Assembly (NCBI GenBank): GCA_003210775.1
Contig: QCUI01000004.1
Location: forward strand, 1-64,000
Origin: Synechococcus sp. AG-679-A04
GTDB taxonomy: Bacteria; Cyanobacteriota; Cyanobacteriia; PCC-6307; Cyanobiaceae
Length of the DNA: 64,000 bases
Direction: 5' to 3'
In this document: positions 48,939 through 59,520 of the stretch, one piece after another
Numbering within the stretch: position 1 is the first letter of the stretch
How the letters are laid out: every line of letters begins with the position of its first letter
Made by a program: the position numbers and the translations under genes
The notes under the pieces: generated by a model
What the model was told of the DNA's origin: nothing
Database searches by the model: none
What the model saw: the letters and a program-made list of their open reading frames with translations, nothing else

Positions 48939-50300
48939 TCAGCCCATCGTCACGAATTCCTCCGACACCGTGGGATGCAAAGCCATCGTGCGATCAAAAT
49001 CTGACTTGGTCGCTCCCATCCCAACAGCGATCGCCGCCATCTGAATGATCTCTGCTGCATGTTCGCCGACCATGTGACAGCCCAGCACGCGCTGGGTTTC
49101 TGCTTCGAGAACCAGCTTGAGCAGACAACGCGGCCCACACTTTGGCAAGGCCTGTGCCATCGAGCGGAAACGGGCCCGGTGAATGACCACCCCCTCGGCA
49201 CCGTATTGGGCGATGGCGTCCTCTTCTGACAACCCCACCGTGGCCAGCTCAGGCTGACTGAACACGGCACTGGCCACCAATTCATGGTTCACCTGTCGCG
49301 GACGGCCTCCGTAGACGCTGTCAGCAAAGGCGCGACCCTCATCAATCGCCACAGGCGTGAGGCAGATGCGATCGGTCACATCACCAACAGCGAACACATG
49401 GGGCACATTGGTGCGTTGATCAGCATCCACGGGAATGTGATTGCCATCGATCGTCACTCCCGCAGCATCGAGGTTGAGACCTTGCAGAAAGGGCCGTCGT
49501 CCAGTGGCCAGCAGCACACCACCACAGGAGATTTGATCCCCGCGATTCGTGCGTACAACCAGGTCTCCTGGCCTTCCCTCAATGGCTTCAGGGCCGGTGG
49601 AGAATTGCACATTCACGCCTTTCTCAGCCATCCCCTCCTGCACGACAGCAGCCAGTTCGGCATCAAAACCGCGTAACAGATGTTCGCGGCGTACCAGCTG
49701 TGTCACTTCGACACCAAGGCCACTGAGAATGCCGGCGAATTCGCAGGCGATGAAGCCGGCACCCACCACAACCATTCGCTCAGGGAAACGCTCCAGCAAA
49801 AACATGTCGTCGCTGACCCAGCCCAGCTCGACACCTTGGATATCAGGACGCTGAGGGCGGCCGCCGACACCGACCAGCACTCTCTCAGCATGCAGGCGTT
49901 GCTCGGGATCACCACCGGGGTCAGCGGAAACAAGGATGTGATGGTCATCCTCAAATCGTCCCCAGCCTTTGATCAGGGTGACACCAGCCTTCGCTAAAAA
50001 TTCAATGTGCATGGCATTGAGGCGGTCCACCTCAGCACGCACATTGGCGAGCAACTCTGCTGAATCAATCCGGACCTCAGACGGATGGACGCCATAACTG
50101 GAGGCCTCCTCCATCTGTCCCGCCATCTGGGATCCATAGACAAGCAGTTTCTTGGGGACGCACCCCCTGATCACGCAGGTGCCTCCGACGCGATCACCTT
50201 CCACGATGGCCACACGAGCACCGTGACGTGCCGCCCGCTTGGCCGCCGCGAGGCCACCTGAACCGGCACCGAGCACAACAAGATCAAACGACTGGTCCAC
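48939..50300 (-). CDS. gor: Glutathione-disulfide reductase
   Basis: GGTCVIRGCVPKKLLVYGS redox site, HPTVSEEFVTMG C-terminus. Confidence 0.95.
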   Translation of the reverse strand: MDQSFDLVVLGAGSGGLAAAKRAARHGARVAIVEGDRVGGTCVIRGCVPKKLLVYGSQMAGQMEEASSYGVHPSEVRIDSAELLANVRAEVDRLNAMHIEFLAKAGVTLIKGWGRFEDDHHILVSADPGGDPEQRLHAERVLVGVGGRPQRPDIQGVELGWVSDDMFLLERFPERMVVVGAGFIACEFAGILSGLGVEVTQLVRREHLLRGFDAELAAVVQEGMAEKGVNVQFSTGPEAIEGRPGDLVVRTNRGDQISCGGVLLATGRRPFLQGLNLDAAGVTIDGNHIPVDADQRTNVPHVFAVGDVTDRICLTPVAIDEGRAFADSVYGGRPRQVNHELVASAVFSQPELATVGLSEEDAIAQYGAEGVVIHRARFRSMAQALPKCGPRCLLKLVLEAETQRVLGCHMVGEHAAEIIQMAAIAVGMGATKSDFDRTMALHPTVSEEFVTMG

Positions 50301-50435
50301 CGCAGCTGACGCTCAACTACCTCGCATTCTGAAGGGTCTGGTTTCAAGCTCTTCAAAGGGTGCGATCGAGATCGGCGAAGCAAGCAATCGATCAGATCCG
50401 CATAAGGTTGGGTCGATTGAGACCTGGAGTCCGGT

Positions 50436-51086
50436 GTGCATCTGCCTCGCTACGACCGGATTCCTGATCATGACGATGATCACCATCTGATCGAAGTCAG
50501 GGTGTGTGATCTCCAGCCCACACAGATGTGCGTCGGGCTTGCGGAGGTTCGGAGCCGTCAAAGGGACTTCAGCCAGGAAAACAGGAAGGAACGTCTCGAT
50601 TATTTGCGCGGCAAACCGGTGCCCATGGTGCGCAACCGCCTTGGGCAGCTCTGGATGGTGGATCGACACCATCGACTGAGGGCACTGCTGGAGATGGATC
50701 CCAATGTCACCACCTATGGCTACGTGATCGCTGAGCTTGACAGCGACAGCCGCGATGCAGCTCTCCAAGCTCTGCAAGGTCGAGGGTGGCTCTATCTCCA
50801 TGACGGGCGCGGCAACGGTCCCTGGGAACCCTCCAAGCTGCCCTTGTCACTGCTGGGTCTAGAAGACGACTCGTACCGCAGCCTCGTCTGGAAACTGAAG
50901 AAAGAGGGGCTGATCAAGCCACAGCGCCTGATCCCTTATCACGAGTTCCGCTGGGGGGCATGGCTGCGCACCCGCCCTCTGCCACCGTTCAGTTCTTCCC
51001 AGCTAGACCCGGCACTGCCAGCATCCCGGCGACTAGCTCAGTCCAGAGCTGCAGCCCATCTGGCCGGCTGGACTGGCAAGAGCTGA
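50436..51086 (+). CDS. ParB-like nuclease-fold protein
   Basis: IEVRVCDLQPTQMCVGLAEVRSR..PVPMVRNRLGQLWMVDRHHRLRAL. Confidence 0.7.
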   Translation: MHLPRYDRIPDHDDDHHLIEVRVCDLQPTQMCVGLAEVRSRQRDFSQENRKERLDYLRGKPVPMVRNRLGQLWMVDRHHRLRALLEMDPNVTTYGYVIAELDSDSRDAALQALQGRGWLYLHDGRGNGPWEPSKLPLSLLGLEDDSYRSLVWKLKKEGLIKPQRLIPYHEFRWGAWLRTRPLPPFSSSQLDPALPASRRLAQSRAAAHLAGWTGKS

Positions 51087-51152
51087 AGGGTTGAGCGCTG
51101 TTGCCCGCTCCCCTAAACAGTTCGACGACGATTCACAAAACACCCCACTCCC

Positions 51153-51680
51153 ATGCGTCTCCTGACTTCAACTCTGGCCGCAGCTGTGCTGATGACAGCC
51201 ACAGCTGCGAAGGCTATGGAGATCAATAGCCAAACCAGTTTTGTGGCAGTGCCAACGAAGGCAAAACTCACCAACTACCGCTGGTACGCCTTCGAATGTT
51301 GTGCCGTTTACTACGTGACTCTGGAATTCCCAGAGGGTGCTGATGCCGATCTCGGAGGGATCAACCTTCAGCAAATCCGTGGTGCACAGGCCGCTTTCTA
51401 TTACGGAGCCGTGCCTGTTCAGGCCTTCATCGGAACTCCACGTCGTCAAGGGAGATCCCTTGACGTCCAGGCGGAATTCAGCAATGACGCACGCTCGGTC
51501 GACGTTAGGTTCGCATCAGCGGTGACGCCTGGAAACACCGTCACGATTGCCTTTAAGGCCGGAGTGAATCCACCGGATGACCTCTACACCTTCTCGCTGA
51601 CGGCGATTCCTGCTGGACCAAATCCGATCCATCAGATGGTCGGCGTGATTCAGATGGAGATCTTCGAGCCGGTTTACTGA
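51153..51680 (+). CDS. DUF2808 secreted protein
   Basis: Signal peptide; YYVTLEFPEGADADLGGINLQQIRGA, TVTIAFKAGVNPPDDLYTFSLTAIPAGPNP. Confidence 0.8.
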   Translation: MRLLTSTLAAAVLMTATAAKAMEINSQTSFVAVPTKAKLTNYRWYAFECCAVYYVTLEFPEGADADLGGINLQQIRGAQAAFYYGAVPVQAFIGTPRRQGRSLDVQAEFSNDARSVDVRFASAVTPGNTVTIAFKAGVNPPDDLYTFSLTAIPAGPNPIHQMVGVIQMEIFEPVY

Positions 51681-51707
51681 AGCTGGAGGCTGCGGAACAA
51701 CAAACCC

Positions 51708-53099
51708 TCAGCGCTTGCGACGTGAATCAATCTGCAGCAGATCACGCACCCTTTGCACCTGACTTGCCAGCTGTGGATCAGTGCCGAGCTTCTTCTCCAC
51801 CTGATCAATGGCGTACATCACCGTGGTGTGATCCTTTCCTCCGAAGGTTTCACCGATCCGCGGAAGGCTGAGCCCGGTGCCCTGACGCATTAAGAACATG
51901 CCTACCTGTCGTGCCTGACTGACCGCCCGGCGACGGCTGCTGCTGCGCATGTCATCCGCAGTGACCCCGAAGACCTCCGACACCTTGTCGATCACCTGCT
52001 GAGGAGTGACTTCGACACCCTGGCCGCTGGGATCCAGCATGGGACCAACCGATTCAACGGTCATCGGCATCCCGGTGATCGAGGAGAAAGCGACCGCTCT
52101 CGTCAGCGCTCCCTCCAGCTCGCGGATGTTGGAGGTGAAACGACCAGAGATGTACTGAATCAGATCCCTCGGGAGGGAAACACGTTCCTGTTCCGCCTTT
52201 TTCTGAAGAATCGCCATGCGCGTCTCAAGATCCGGGGCCTGGATGTCAGCAATCAAACCCATTGAGAAGCGCGAGATCAGACGCTCTTGCAGTCGGGGAA
52301 TCTGGCTGGGGGGACGATCGCTCGCGATCACGATCTGTCGACCGGCCTCGTGCAACGCATTGAACGTGTGGAAGAACTCTTCCTGGGTGTATTCCTTGCC
52401 CTCGATGAACTGAATGTCATCAACAAGGATGAGATCAGCGGCCCGGTAACGATCGCGAAAGGCCTGCATCCCATCTTTGCGAATCGCCACGATCAGGTCG
52501 TTTGTGAACGTCTCGGTGGAGACATAAAAGACCTTGGCCTCAGGATCGATCTCTAGGCGGTAATGACCGATGGCCTGCATGAGATGGGTCTTGCCGAGGC
52601 CGACACCTCCACAGAGGAACAGCGGATTGAATTCGCGCCCAGGAGCCTCAGCAACAGCGAGAGCAGCGGCATGGGCCATGCGACTGTTAGGCCCCACAAC
52701 GAATCGGTTGAACACGTACCGCATGTTCAACCCCGGGAGACGACGGGGAGCCCTCGTAGCCGGGGTTGGCGGCGCCAGTGGGGCCGGCATCGCTGCTGCT
52801 GTAGGTGCAGCCGTGACACCTGCCATTGCCGAGCTGGCCGGAAGGTCCTCGGCATCACGCGCCAGAACCAACACCGTCACAGGCTGACCAGTAATTTCGC
52901 CGGCCACATCCGCGATGGTGCTCGCGTAATTCTTCCGCAACCAGTTGCTGGCAAAGCTGTTAGGCGCCAGCAATGTGAGAGTCCCTTCCCGGAATCCGCT
53001 GCACTGAGCAGGGCGGATCCAGGTCTCGAAGGTCGGCTTGCTGAGGTTGCTCTGAAGGGCCGTCTGAACCTTGCTCCAAAGCTCACTGCCCGTCAGCAC
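51708..53099 (-). CDS. dnaA: Chromosomal replication initiator DnaA
   Basis: [49 protein letters not shown]-terminal [16 protein letters not shown] start at 53099 preferred over 53135. Confidence 0.97.
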   Translation of the reverse strand: MLTGSELWSKVQTALQSNLSKPTFETWIRPAQCSGFREGTLTLLAPNSFASNWLRKNYASTIADVAGEITGQPVTVLVLARDAEDLPASSAMAGVTAAPTAAAMPAPLAPPTPATRAPRRLPGLNMRYVFNRFVVGPNSRMAHAAALAVAEAPGREFNPLFLCGGVGLGKTHLMQAIGHYRLEIDPEAKVFYVSTETFTNDLIVAIRKDGMQAFRDRYRAADLILVDDIQFIEGKEYTQEEFFHTFNALHEAGRQIVIASDRPPSQIPRLQERLISRFSMGLIADIQAPDLETRMAILQKKAEQERVSLPRDLIQYISGRFTSNIRELEGALTRAVAFSSITGMPMTVESVGPMLDPSGQGVEVTPQQVIDKVSEVFGVTADDMRSSSRRRAVSQARQVGMFLMRQGTGLSLPRIGETFGGKDHTTVMYAIDQVEKKLGTDPQLASQVQRVRDLLQIDSRRKR

Positions 53100-53188
53100 T
53101 ACACCCTCCGAATCACGGTGGCTGAATCTACGCACCCCAGGCCGATCGGTCCGTCTTTAATGAGGTGCTGACGACATCACAGATCTTC

Positions 53189-54349
53189 ATGGCCTTCGCC
53201 ATCCAGCGTCCCCTGCAGCGAGCACTCACGCTCATCGGCGTCGGCCTCATCGGCTCCAGTCTCAGCGGCTGCGGAACCGACTGGAAGCAGCGCATCGGGC
53301 TGGATCAGACCCCTGCCAGCGACCCCTTACCGGAGGTGAGCGATGGACCCCGCTCAGCCCCTCTTCAACCGGGCAAAAACATCATTGTTGAAGCTGTGGA
53401 TCGGGTCGGTCCCTCGGTGGTGCGGATCGACACGGTGAAACGCGTGGTCAACCCTCTTGGCAACCTGTTCGGAGGCAGAGCCCCCATCCAGCAACAGGCG
53501 GGACAGGGGTCCGGATTCATCACGCGTTCCGATGGCCTGATCTTCACGAACGCACATGTTGTGGAGGGTGCGGACCAGGTCTCGGTGACGCTGCCCGACG
53601 GTCGCAGCTTCAGCGGTCGCGTTCTCGGCAGTGACCCACTCACGGACATCGCTGTGGTGCGTGTGGTTGCCGACAAACTGCCGGTCGCTCCCCTTGGAAA
53701 TTCCAACAATCTCAAGCCCGGGGAATGGGCCATCGCCATCGGCAATCCCCTAGGCCTCAACAACACGGTGACGGCTGGAATCATCAGCGCCGTGGACCGC
53801 ACCAATGCCATCGGAGAGGGGCAGAGAGTGCCCTACATCCAAACGGATGCCGCCGTGAACCCGGGCAACAGCGGCGGACCGCTGATCAATGCCGCTGGCC
53901 AGGTGATCGGCATCAACACCGCTATCAAGAAAGCTCCCGGCGCCGGCCTGAGTTTTGCCATCCCGATCAATCTGGCCAAGCGGATCGCCCAGCAGATCAT
54001 CAGCACCGGCCAGGCGTCTCACCCCTTCATTGGGGTCCGCCTCCAGAGCCTGACGCCCCAGTTGGCCAAGGAGATCAATGCCGCGGCCAATAGCAACCTG
54101 TGCAAGGTGCCTGAATTGAACGGCGTGGTGGTGATCGAAGTGGTGGAGAACAGCCCTGCAGCAGCGGGAGGAATCCGCCCCTGCGACCTGATCCGAGAAG
54201 TCAACGGCACCAAGGTGCAGGACCCGTCCCAGGTGCAGCTGGCGGTCGACCGGGGGCGCGTCAACGAGGCCATGCCCATCCTTGTTGAGCGCGATGGCGA
54301 CAGCCTCGAACTGATGGTGAAACCTGAGGAACTCCCACGGCAGGAGTGA
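53189..54349 (+). CDS. HtrA/Deg-type serine protease with PDZ domain
   Basis: GSGFITRSDGLIFTNAHVVEGA, TDIAVVRV, NPGNSGGPLINAAGQVIGINTAI. Confidence 0.93.
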   Translation: MAFAIQRPLQRALTLIGVGLIGSSLSGCGTDWKQRIGLDQTPASDPLPEVSDGPRSAPLQPGKNIIVEAVDRVGPSVVRIDTVKRVVNPLGNLFGGRAPIQQQAGQGSGFITRSDGLIFTNAHVVEGADQVSVTLPDGRSFSGRVLGSDPLTDIAVVRVVADKLPVAPLGNSNNLKPGEWAIAIGNPLGLNNTVTAGIISAVDRTNAIGEGQRVPYIQTDAAVNPGNSGGPLINAAGQVIGINTAIKKAPGAGLSFAIPINLAKRIAQQIISTGQASHPFIGVRLQSLTPQLAKEINAAANSNLCKVPELNGVVVIEVVENSPAAAGGIRPCDLIREVNGTKVQDPSQVQLAVDRGRVNEAMPILVERDGDSLELMVKPEELPRQE

Positions 54350-54353
54350 TCCT

Positions 54354-54995
54354 TTGCGTGCTGATCCGATGACCAGGCCCATCCTGGTGGTGATGACCCG
54401 CTGGCCGGCCAGCGGGCGCTGCAAACGTCGTCTTGCACGCACACTGGGTTGTTCTCAGGCGGCAGGGATACAGGCTCGATTGATCAGTCACACCTTGGCG
54501 GTGGCACAGGCACTCGCCAGAGAGGGAACCCTGCGACTTCACATCGCCATCAGCGGCGCCGGCCCAAGAGCCTGGCGCCGCTGGCTCGCCTCTCTACCTG
54601 AGGCCAGCATCAGCGCACAGGGCCGTGGAGACCTTGGCAACCGCATGCGCAGAGAGGTGCTGCGGGCACGCTCCGTTGACCCCACTGCTCCAGTGATCCT
54701 GATTGGCACGGATCTTCCCGACCTGGCTCCAAGAGACCTGATCAGGGCGATCGAGCTTCTGCGCCACTCACCACTAGTGATCGGACCATCACGGGATGGT
54801 GGCTACTGGCTGCTCGGTCTGGGGGCAACGGCAACTGGAGCACCCCGCTGGCCCTTTCATTCGATCCCTTGGGGTAGCGACCAGGTCTTCCAGCTCACTT
54901 GGCAGCGAGCCTGCCAACGCGGTCTGACACCTGCACAACTCGACGCTCGCAATGACATCGACCAGCTCGAAGATCTGGAGGGGTGGCTGGCATGA
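54354..54995 (+). CDS. TIGR04282-like (DUF2064) arsenosugar biosynthesis glycosyltransferase
   Basis: TRWPASGRCKRRLARTLG, VILIGTDLPDLAPRDLIRAI, GPSRDGGYWLLGL. Confidence 0.85.
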   Translation: MRADPMTRPILVVMTRWPASGRCKRRLARTLGCSQAAGIQARLISHTLAVAQALAREGTLRLHIAISGAGPRAWRRWLASLPEASISAQGRGDLGNRMRREVLRARSVDPTAPVILIGTDLPDLAPRDLIRAIELLRHSPLVIGPSRDGGYWLLGLGATATGAPRWPFHSIPWGSDQVFQLTWQRACQRGLTPAQLDARNDIDQLEDLEGWLA

Positions 54996-55717
54996 ACAGT
55001 CCATCTGCCCTGAGCGTGGTGATTCCCTGCCTGAATGAGGCAGAACGACTGCCACTGCTGCTGGCGGATTTACAGCGGGGTGGGAGCGAACTGGAGATCC
55101 TGCTGGCTGATGGGGGGAGCAACGATGCAACGCCGGAGATCGCAGGCCTAGCAGGTGCTCATCTGATCAAGGTTCATCCCGCTGGCCGTGGCCGTCAACT
55201 GCGCACTGCAGCGGCTCAGGCACGTGGCGACTGGTTGCTGTTCCTGCATGCGGACAGTCGCCTTCCCCTTCAATGGTTCAGGGAGATCAGCCCGCTGCTG
55301 CAAACCTCTACAGCAGAAGCTGCAGCCTGGTATTTCGATTTTCGAATCACTCCCTCCACACCGGCGCGACGTCTGCTGGAGCAAGCTGTGGCCTTGCGCA
55401 GCAGCTGGCTGCAACGTCCTTACGGCGATCAGGGGCTGCTACTCCATCGCGCGCTTTATGACCGCAGCGGGGGCTTTGCCGAGCTGCCGCTGATGGAGGA
55501 TCTGGATCTGGTGGAGCGTCTGAGCCAGATCGCTGATCTCAGGCGAGTCGGCCTGCCGCTGACCACCGATGGCCGACGTTGGCAGAGCGACGGAGTGATT
55601 CAACGCAGCTGGCGCAATGCACGGCTGCGCAGCCGCTGGAAACAGGGAGAGTCCGCGGAGCGGTTAGCGGCGGATTACTACGGAACTCAGTTCGCGTACC
55701 AGAAACCGCAGCGGTGA
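54992..55717 (+). CDS. TIGR04283-like arsenosugar biosynthesis glycosyltransferase
   Basis: SVVIPCLNEAERLPLLLADLQRG..ADGGSNDATPEIA..GRGRQLRTAAAQARGDWLLFLHADSRLP; ATGA coupling. Confidence 0.88.
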   Translation: MNSPSALSVVIPCLNEAERLPLLLADLQRGGSELEILLADGGSNDATPEIAGLAGAHLIKVHPAGRGRQLRTAAAQARGDWLLFLHADSRLPLQWFREISPLLQTSTAEAAAWYFDFRITPSTPARRLLEQAVALRSSWLQRPYGDQGLLLHRALYDRSGGFAELPLMEDLDLVERLSQIADLRRVGLPLTTDGRRWQSDGVIQRSWRNARLRSRWKQGESAERLAADYYGTQFAYQKPQR

Positions 55718-56361
55718 CCATTGGGTTCAAGGTCCCAGCCCAGACGTTTGTAGAAGGGCAAGACCCCTGGATCGGCAAACAACGTGGCGCGTTCAGTCCC
55801 GAGTGCACGCAGCGCGTCAAGGATGTAATCCATCAGCTGACTGCCGAGACCGGATCCCTGGTACAGGGGATGAACAGCAACATCCCAGATGGTCGCTTCA
55901 AGGACCCCGTCGCCCGTGCAGCGCGCGAAACCCACCAGGCGCGGGATCCGGGCATCGTGACGCCAGAGACCGACCCGGATCAGGCTGTTTTCGAGAGCCT
56001 TGCTAACCCTTCGTGCAGGTCGCCGGCTCCAGCCCACCGCTTCAAGAAGCTGCTCCAGCTCCACCAGATCAAACGGTCGGTGCTGACTGAATACCAGAGT
56101 GATCTGGCTGGCTGGGGTCGCACACAGCTTCGCCTGATTGCCATACATCACTTGCAGTGTCTCTGGCGTAAGGGAAGGGTCGTCGATCACTGACGATGCT
56201 GCAGTATCACGATCCTGGCGCACGGAAGGCGCGAAGGGCGGCAAGGTGGATGGGCAAGTTCTGCACTGATGCCTGCAAGTCAACTGCTGATTGCTGTTCA
56301 TGGCTGGCTTTTGAGCAAGCAGGTCTGGTCGCCTTTCGCCGCATGCTGGAGAGAACGCCAC
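55687..56361 (-). CDS. GNAT-family N-acetyltransferase
   Basis: IWDVAVHPLYQGSGLGSQLMDYIL..LFADPGVLPFYKRLGW. True start probably inside (e.g. MYGNQAKL), since 56269+ is divergent. Confidence 0.85.
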   Translation of the reverse strand: MAFSPACGERRPDLLAQKPAMNSNQQLTCRHQCRTCPSTLPPFAPSVRQDRDTAASSVIDDPSLTPETLQVMYGNQAKLCATPASQITLVFSQHRPFDLVELEQLLEAVGWSRRPARRVSKALENSLIRVGLWRHDARIPRLVGFARCTGDGVLEATIWDVAVHPLYQGSGLGSQLMDYILDALRALGTERATLFADPGVLPFYKRLGWDLEPNGHRCGFWYAN

Positions 56362-57024
56362 CCAGAGATTGATCTCTGGTGCCCGGATCTGCCCGGCTTC
56401 GGTGATGCGGAGCGTCCCTCAGGACTGCTGCCCAACCTGTCCGCTTACGGCAACTGGCTGGCGGAGGAAGCCGTTCAGAGGGCGAAGGGACGACCCTTCG
56501 TGCTGTTGGGCCATTCCCTCGGCGGCAGCGTGGTGCTGCATGCCGAAGCGAAGCTGCGACAACAGCAACAGACAGGTTTATTGGGCGTTGTTCTTCTGGC
56601 AGCCGGAGGTGGGATCTATCAGCCGCGGCCCTTTCGTCGACTGCGCAGCTTCGGGAAGCTGATTCTCGAGCTGCGTCCGGATGTCCTGGCTCAGCTACCA
56701 GCTCCCATTGGAGAGCTGGGACCGTTCAAGGCCGAGCGTCGGGCTGCCCGCGGACTGCTGGTCAACAGCACCAGTCGTGGCGCAGTTCGAGATCTGCCTG
56801 GATTGGTGTCGGATCTGGGAGTCGACAGCCTTTGGATCAGTGGCGAAAACGATCAGGTGATGGAACCCGGATATGTGCGCCATCTGGCGGCTTACAGCTC
56901 TGGACATGACTATCGCCAAATCGCTGGATGTGGCCACCTACCGATGCGAGAGAAGCCCGAGGTTCTAAGCGACCTTCTGTCCAGCTGGGTGGAAGTTCAG
57001 AGCCTGGCTAAACCCCGTTCCTGA
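56269..57024 (+). CDS. Alpha/beta hydrolase
   Basis: VLLGHSLGGSVVLHAEAKL, IAGCGHLPMREKPE. Confidence 0.88.
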   Translation: MPASQLLIAVHGWLLSKQVWSPFAACWRERHPEIDLWCPDLPGFGDAERPSGLLPNLSAYGNWLAEEAVQRAKGRPFVLLGHSLGGSVVLHAEAKLRQQQQTGLLGVVLLAAGGGIYQPRPFRRLRSFGKLILELRPDVLAQLPAPIGELGPFKAERRAARGLLVNSTSRGAVRDLPGLVSDLGVDSLWISGENDQVMEPGYVRHLAAYSSGHDYRQIAGCGHLPMREKPEVLSDLLSSWVEVQSLAKPRS

Positions 57025-58838
57025 AGCTCGGCGAGTTCGGCATAGAGACCGCCCTGAGCTCGCAACTGAAGATGAGTTCCCTGCTCGATCAAACGGCCAC
57101 GACGCAGAACGAGGATCCGATCCGCAGCCTCAACAGTGGCCAAACGGTGAGCGATCACCACAGCGGTTCGACGCTCCAGCAAGCGATCAAGGTCCCTTTG
57201 CAAGGTTGCTTCAGTGGAAGGATCCATGAAGGCGGTGGCCTCGTCCATCACGAGGACATTGGGGTTGCGGATCGCCACACGTGCCACGGCAAGCAGCTGA
57301 CGTTCGCCGGAGCTGAGATTGCCACCACGCTCGCGCAGCTCCGTGTCCAACCCCTGAGGAAGCCTTCCGAGCAGTGAGCTGAGACCAAGATCCCTGCAAA
57401 CCTCCTTGAGCTGCTTGTCATCGATCTCCCGGTCGAGACGCAGATTGTCGCCGACGCTGCCACTGAACAAAAAGGTGTCCTGCAGAACCACTCCGAGCTG
57501 GCGACGGAGATCCGGCAGCGAAAGACTGCGGATGTCGCGTCCATCAAGAAGAATGCGGCCCTGCTGTGGTTCATAGAGCCTGCAGAGCAAGCGGATCACG
57601 GTGGTCTTTCCAGAACCGGTGGGACCTACCAGCGCCACATGTTCACCTGGAGCAAGTCGGAAGCTCAGATCCTGAAGGATCGGCTCATCAGGCCGATAGG
57701 CGAAATGAACACCTTCAAACACCACTTCACCGCGGGCCGAGGGCATCACCTGAACAGGAGCCGGTAAGCCCTCAGGGGTTGATTCCTGGGTATTGGCGGT
57801 GGCAGCACGGGTGTGATCTCGAATTTCCAGTGGCTCCTCGAGCAGTTCTCCGATTCGCTCAACAGCGGTCAAGCCACCCTGAATCTGAGTAAAACGCTCG
57901 GCCATCTGCCGCAGTGGATCAAACAGACGCTGCGAATAAAGGATGAATGTGGTGAGGATGCCCAGCCCCATCGCCCCGGAGCTGACCATCCAGCCCCCCA
58001 GAGCCAGCACAATCGCCACCGCACCGAGAGAAACCCACTCCAGAAATGCGGAGATGCTGCTGTCAAACAAAATCGTTCCATTCACCGCCTCGCGATAGGC
58101 CAAGCCGGTTCGTTGGAAACGGGCGCCGTTGAAGGCCTCGCGACGGAACATCTGAACCACGTCCAGACCTTGCAGATTTTCCTGAAAATCTGCATTCAGC
58201 TGCGACAGCTCTTCACGCACCCGGTAGTTCGCTTTGCGGTAGCGACCCTGCAGCCAGAGCACAACCAGGGTGACGGGAACCTGAGACACAAGCAGCAGAA
58301 GTCCAAGTCGCCATTCGATCAGCAACATGGTCACCGCAATCACGGTGAGCGTGACCAGATCACCCAAGACGCCAACAGCCCCGCTTCCAAACACCTCAGC
58401 CAGTGCATCGACATCACTGGTGAGACGCGTAAGCAACTTGCCCACTGGCATCCGGTCATGGAACCGGAGAGAGAGATCCATCGCATGGGCGAAAAGATCA
58501 CGGCGGATTCTGGCTGTGAGTCGCTGGCCCACCGATTGGATGTTGAAGCTTTGCACTCCCTGAAGAGCAAGACGCACCAGCACGGAAATCAGCAGGGCAC
58601 CAATGATCAGCCGTAGGGCCAACGTGCTGTCCAACGGCTGAAGAATCGGAGCAACCGCCTCATTGGTGGCACCCGACACAGTGCGCAGAATCGAGATGGC
58701 CTGACCGACGAGCAGCGGCTGGATCGCGCCGGCGAGCGCCACCGGAATCAGCAGAACCAGGGTTAGCAGCAGACGACGACGGTCGCGTCCGAGGTAGCGC
58801 CCCAGACGACTGATGCGCTGAAGATCAGAACCGGCCAT
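56997..58838 (-). CDS. ABC transporter, fused permease/ATPase
   Basis: Six-TM domain then LVGPTGSGKTTVIRLLCRLYEP, LSSGERQLLAVARVAIRNPNVLVMDEATAFMD. Confidence 0.95.
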   Translation of the reverse strand: MAGSDLQRISRLGRYLGRDRRRLLLTLVLLIPVALAGAIQPLLVGQAISILRTVSGATNEAVAPILQPLDSTLALRLIIGALLISVLVRLALQGVQSFNIQSVGQRLTARIRRDLFAHAMDLSLRFHDRMPVGKLLTRLTSDVDALAEVFGSGAVGVLGDLVTLTVIAVTMLLIEWRLGLLLLVSQVPVTLVVLWLQGRYRKANYRVREELSQLNADFQENLQGLDVVQMFRREAFNGARFQRTGLAYREAVNGTILFDSSISAFLEWVSLGAVAIVLALGGWMVSSGAMGLGILTTFILYSQRLFDPLRQMAERFTQIQGGLTAVERIGELLEEPLEIRDHTRAATANTQESTPEGLPAPVQVMPSARGEVVFEGVHFAYRPDEPILQDLSFRLAPGEHVALVGPTGSGKTTVIRLLCRLYEPQQGRILLDGRDIRSLSLPDLRRQLGVVLQDTFLFSGSVGDNLRLDREIDDKQLKEVCRDLGLSSLLGRLPQGLDTELRERGGNLSSGERQLLAVARVAIRNPNVLVMDEATAFMDPSTEATLQRDLDRLLERRTAVVIAHRLATVEAADRILVLRRGRLIEQGTHLQLRAQGGLYAELAELQERGLARL

Positions 58839-59503
58839 CAGGTCGTTCTCACCATCTCCCTCTTGGGAGCATCCATCGCCTCAATGACCTGTTGCAGTTC
58901 TCCCTGATCCAATCGCAACGAAAGTGGATGGCCCACCAGTCGGGCGGTGGTGTGGAAGAGGTCCTCAATCGCTACCAGACCATTGTCTTTGAGGGTTCGC
59001 CCTGTGGCGACAAGGTCAACAATCGCTTCTGCGATCCCGGTGATCGGACCAAGTTCTACGGATCCAGTCAGGTGCACCAGCTCGACAGGGAGATCGATTG
59101 AATCGAAATACTGTCGGGCACAGCGGGTGAATTTGCTGGCCACACGGCAATGGGGCGGAAGGTCAGTGGCCCTCTGGTAACCACTGCTGGATTTGACAGC
59201 AACGGACATGCGACAGCCACCGAAACCGAGGTCAACCAGATGCGCCACAGGCATTTGGTGTTCACGAAGTACGTCGTATCCGACCACACCGAGCTGGGCC
59301 TGCCCGTAGGCCACGTAAACCGGCACATCACCGTTCCTGACCAGCAGAGCTCGGGCCCGGCCACAGACCGAGGGCACCATCAGCTGGCGGTTATCGGGGT
59401 CCAGCACTGCCGAAAAATCAAGACCGGCAACTCTGAAGCGTTCCACGGAGTCCCGCAGCAGCGCGCCCTTGGCCAGTGCAACGGTGATCATGGAAGCTTG
59501 CAT
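58838..59503 (-). CDS. hisG: ATP phosphoribosyltransferase, short form
   Basis: 221 aa; [45 protein letters not shown]. Confidence 0.95.
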   Translation of the reverse strand: MQASMITVALAKGALLRDSVERFRVAGLDFSAVLDPDNRQLMVPSVCGRARALLVRNGDVPVYVAYGQAQLGVVGYDVLREHQMPVAHLVDLGFGGCRMSVAVKSSSGYQRATDLPPHCRVASKFTRCARQYFDSIDLPVELVHLTGSVELGPITGIAEAIVDLVATGRTLKDNGLVAIEDLFHTTARLVGHPLSLRLDQGELQQVIEAMDAPKREMVRTT

Positions 59504-59520
59504 CGCTCAAAATTTTAACG

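Noticed and set aside
51681-53190. oriC near dnaA
   Set aside because: No cluster of DnaA boxes or AT-rich unwinding element visible in the short flanks, and dnaN is not adjacent.
57813-58616. 267-aa plus-strand ORF opposite the ABC transporter
   Set aside because: Antisense to conserved TM and ATPase coding; no protein family signature.
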